A stretch of 34,024 nucleotides of DNA from Maritimibacter sp. REDSEA-S28_B5 (GTDB taxonomy: Bacteria > Pseudomonadota > Alphaproteobacteria > Rhodobacterales > Rhodobacteraceae): positions 1 through 34,024 of the forward strand of contig LUOO01000115.1 of the NCBI GenBank assembly GCA_001626765.1. Reading direction: 5' to 3'. The translations under genes and the position numbers were made by a program. The notes below the pieces were generated by a model, which saw only the letters and a program-made list of their open reading frames with translations, had not been told where the DNA came from and did no database searches. This document shows positions 33,087 through 34,024 of the stretch, piece after piece; position 1 is the first letter of the stretch, and the number at the start of each line of letters is the position of its first letter.

Positions 33087-33365
33087 GTTGCGTCTCCATA
33101 TTTCGCGACAAGCGCCTTGCTAATCTCTACCGCCGCGGCCTGCTCAGACTTCGACAGGTTGGCTTTCTCATTCTTGGCAAAGACCGTAATGAGGAAAATC
33201 GGCATATGGGTCCCGCCAAAGACATACACCGTCCTGAAGCCGCCGCTCTTTCCGCCCCCCTCTCTCGGGATGCGGACCTTCCGAAGTCCGCCGCCAAGAG
33301 AGACGCCAGCTTCTGGCGCGCCTCTGGAATTCGGGCAGTTCGACCACTGTTTGCAATCGTGTCAT
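33083..33365 (-). pseudogene. RelE/ParE-superfamily toxin with internal deletion and frameshift
   Basis: The gene starts MTRLQTVVELPEFQRRA and ends EAGVSLGGGLRKVRIPREGG, then FRTVYVFGGTHMPIFLITVF and AKNEKANLSKSEQ..., both of which are the expected ends of a type II RelE/HigB-like toxin. The two halves are in different frames, and about 20-25 codons (the K-L-L-S-E-A-E-R-type helix region) are missing near 33315. Read straight through from the ATG the product becomes nonsense. The C-terminal catalytic strands are preserved but out of frame, so no active toxin is expected. The stop overlaps the antitoxin ATG. Confidence 0.8.
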
Positions 33366-33374
33366 CTCTTGTCC

Positions 33375-33403
33375 CATATAGGTTTCGGCGGTGTATGTGT
33401 CAA
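33375..33403 (-). promoter_or_regulatory. Promoter of the toxin-antitoxin operon
   Basis: A consensus TTGACA (33398-33403), 17 bases and TATATG (33375-33380) on the minus strand. The predicted start point is within a few bases of the toxin ATG, so the leader would be very short. Confidence 0.55.
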
Positions 33404-33412
33404 TGACGTATA
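33394..33412. promoter_or_regulatory. Imperfect palindrome, candidate antitoxin operator
   Basis: TATGTGTCA-A-TGACGTATA has 7 of 9 arm pairs matching and covers the -35 of the toxin-antitoxin promoter. This is a natural place for autorepression by the helix-turn-helix antitoxin. Confidence 0.45.
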
Positions 33413-33422
33413 GCATGAGCAC

Positions 33423-34002
33423 TGGAAGGGCAAGTCGGCGACGCTTGCCGGAGCTAGAGACTATGTCCCGCCTGTTGGTAGCGGCGGCCCTTGGTCAAAT
33501 GTCCTGTCCCATATTCTGACCGAACCAACCAGCCGGGCTGTCTATTAGGGCTATTGGATGGTTGCGGTGTCTCGTGACGACCCGGCCTTTCGTTCCAAGC
33601 TCTGTTCGCCTCGAGCACTCCTCCGCATCGTGGGCGCTTCAGCGAAGACTATCGGCACGTTAGTGATCCTGGGGATGCGACTTTGAGGTCTGGACTATGT
33701 CTCATCTTCGGTGAGTTAGAAAGGAGCCAATACCCTTGTGGCATCTCCCTCGGCTGATCACCCAGTTTCCTTCGCGGCCACCGCACTTCTCCCTTTGTCT
33801 GAGTTGCATGACATGCTGGTCGCAGCTGTCGGCCTGTCCACAAAGGTTGTCGCCGATCTTTTTCCCCTGACCCTGCGGGTCATTCCTCGCGCACCAAAAA
33901 GACCGGCGCCTGCCCCTCTCCGCTGCGCTTCGCCTTCGGTGTGGCCGGGCCTTGGCCAGCTGCAAGGTGACCATCATTGCAACGCAAACAAGGAGAAGAG
34001 CA
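33423..34002. other. Non-coding or unrecognised stretch
   Basis: About 580 bases without a gene I can support. It holds a short direct repeat TGTCCCATAT (33505-33514, also at 33370-33379 over the toxin promoter), a loose inverted repeat around 33491-33528 (TTGGTCA ... TGACCGAACCAA), and a small hairpin TGACCC-TGC-GGGTCA at 33868-33882. A minus-strand open frame at its right end begins with a hydrophobic stretch but then loses protein-like composition. It may contain plasmid regulatory DNA. Confidence 0.4.
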
Positions 34003-34024
34003 ATGACCACGAACTGCATCAAAT
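34003..34024 (+). CDS. Possible gene start running off the right edge
   Basis: An ATG at 34003 (MTTNCIK...) is preceded by AAGGAGAAGAGCA, a well-spaced ribosome binding site. Only seven codons lie in the window, so the product cannot be identified. It would be the first gene after the long non-coding stretch. Confidence 0.4.

Noticed and set aside
33491..33528. Loose inverted repeat as a recombination or attachment site
   Set aside because: The arms are short and interrupted, and no recombinase gene is nearby, so chance is a fair explanation.
33702..34022. Minus-strand open frame starting with a hydrophobic segment at the right edge
   Set aside because: After the first ~23 residues the sequence is Arg/Cys/Gln-rich and unlike a folded or secreted protein. 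No ribosome binding site can be checked because the start is at the window edge.
1..34024. CRISPR arrays, tRNA or rRNA genes
   Set aside because: I saw no regularly spaced repeats, cloverleaf-like sequences or rRNA segments on reading through. A computed scan was not possible.

Overview
The window looks like part of a marine Rhodobacterales (roseobacter-type) alphaproteobacterial genome, quite possibly a plasmid or chromid. The GC-rich codon use, the style of the EtfA/EtfB pair, the liv-type ABC transporter with a built-in acyl-CoA synthetase, and plasmid genes such as strawberry-notch helicase, DUF7146 primase and DUF2493 fit this. The taxon is inferred from sequence style only; no search was run.

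Region 1 (about 135-27950) is a dense CoA-ester catabolic cluster. Everything is on the minus strand except two CoA-transferase genes (9350-11692). Reading down the minus strand it holds: a CaiB-type protein and an acyl-CoA dehydrogenase (ACAD); a PECR/DECR-type SDR followed by a complete branched-chain-type ABC importer (LivG, acyl-CoA synthetase, LivH, LivM, LivF and two tandem paralogous binding proteins); two enoyl-CoA hydratases and EtfB-EtfA, ending in a strong terminator; and a second ACAD. Beyond the plus-strand pair come a DUF35 Zn-ribbon protein, an Ltp2-like thiolase-fold aldolase, a two-hotdog MaoC hydratase and an alpha-methylacyl-CoA racemase. The last unit holds a transglutaminase-like protein, a small MaoC protein, a heteromeric-type ACAD pair, an enoyl-CoA hydratase and a PaaK-like ligase. 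Together these would import a carboxylic acid, make its CoA ester, epimerise an alpha-methyl centre, oxidise and hydrate it, cleave it by retro-aldol chemistry and pass electrons to ETF. The set resembles steroid or isoprenoid side-chain degradation, but no ring-cleaving oxygenases are present, so the substrate is unknown.

Five promoters in region 1 carry the same 16-bp palindrome, consensus TCTAACANNTGTTAGA, in or beside the core promoter (5637, 9298, 12909, 25512, 27975). This points to one TetR-like repressor controlling the whole cluster. Its gene is not in the window.

Region 2 (about 28020-34024) is a graveyard of mobile and plasmid DNA. It has an IS66 transposase tail, an amine-oxidase tail, an RND efflux-pump tail cut by an IS21-family element, an intact istA, and an istB start fused in frame to the C-terminus of a strawberry-notch helicase. 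After these come a 3'-truncated DUF7146 primase gene, a 5'-truncated DUF2493 gene, and a toxin-antitoxin operon whose toxin has lost an internal segment while the antitoxin is intact. The last ~600 bases are apparently non-coding up to a possible gene start at the right edge. No tRNA, rRNA or CRISPR array was seen.
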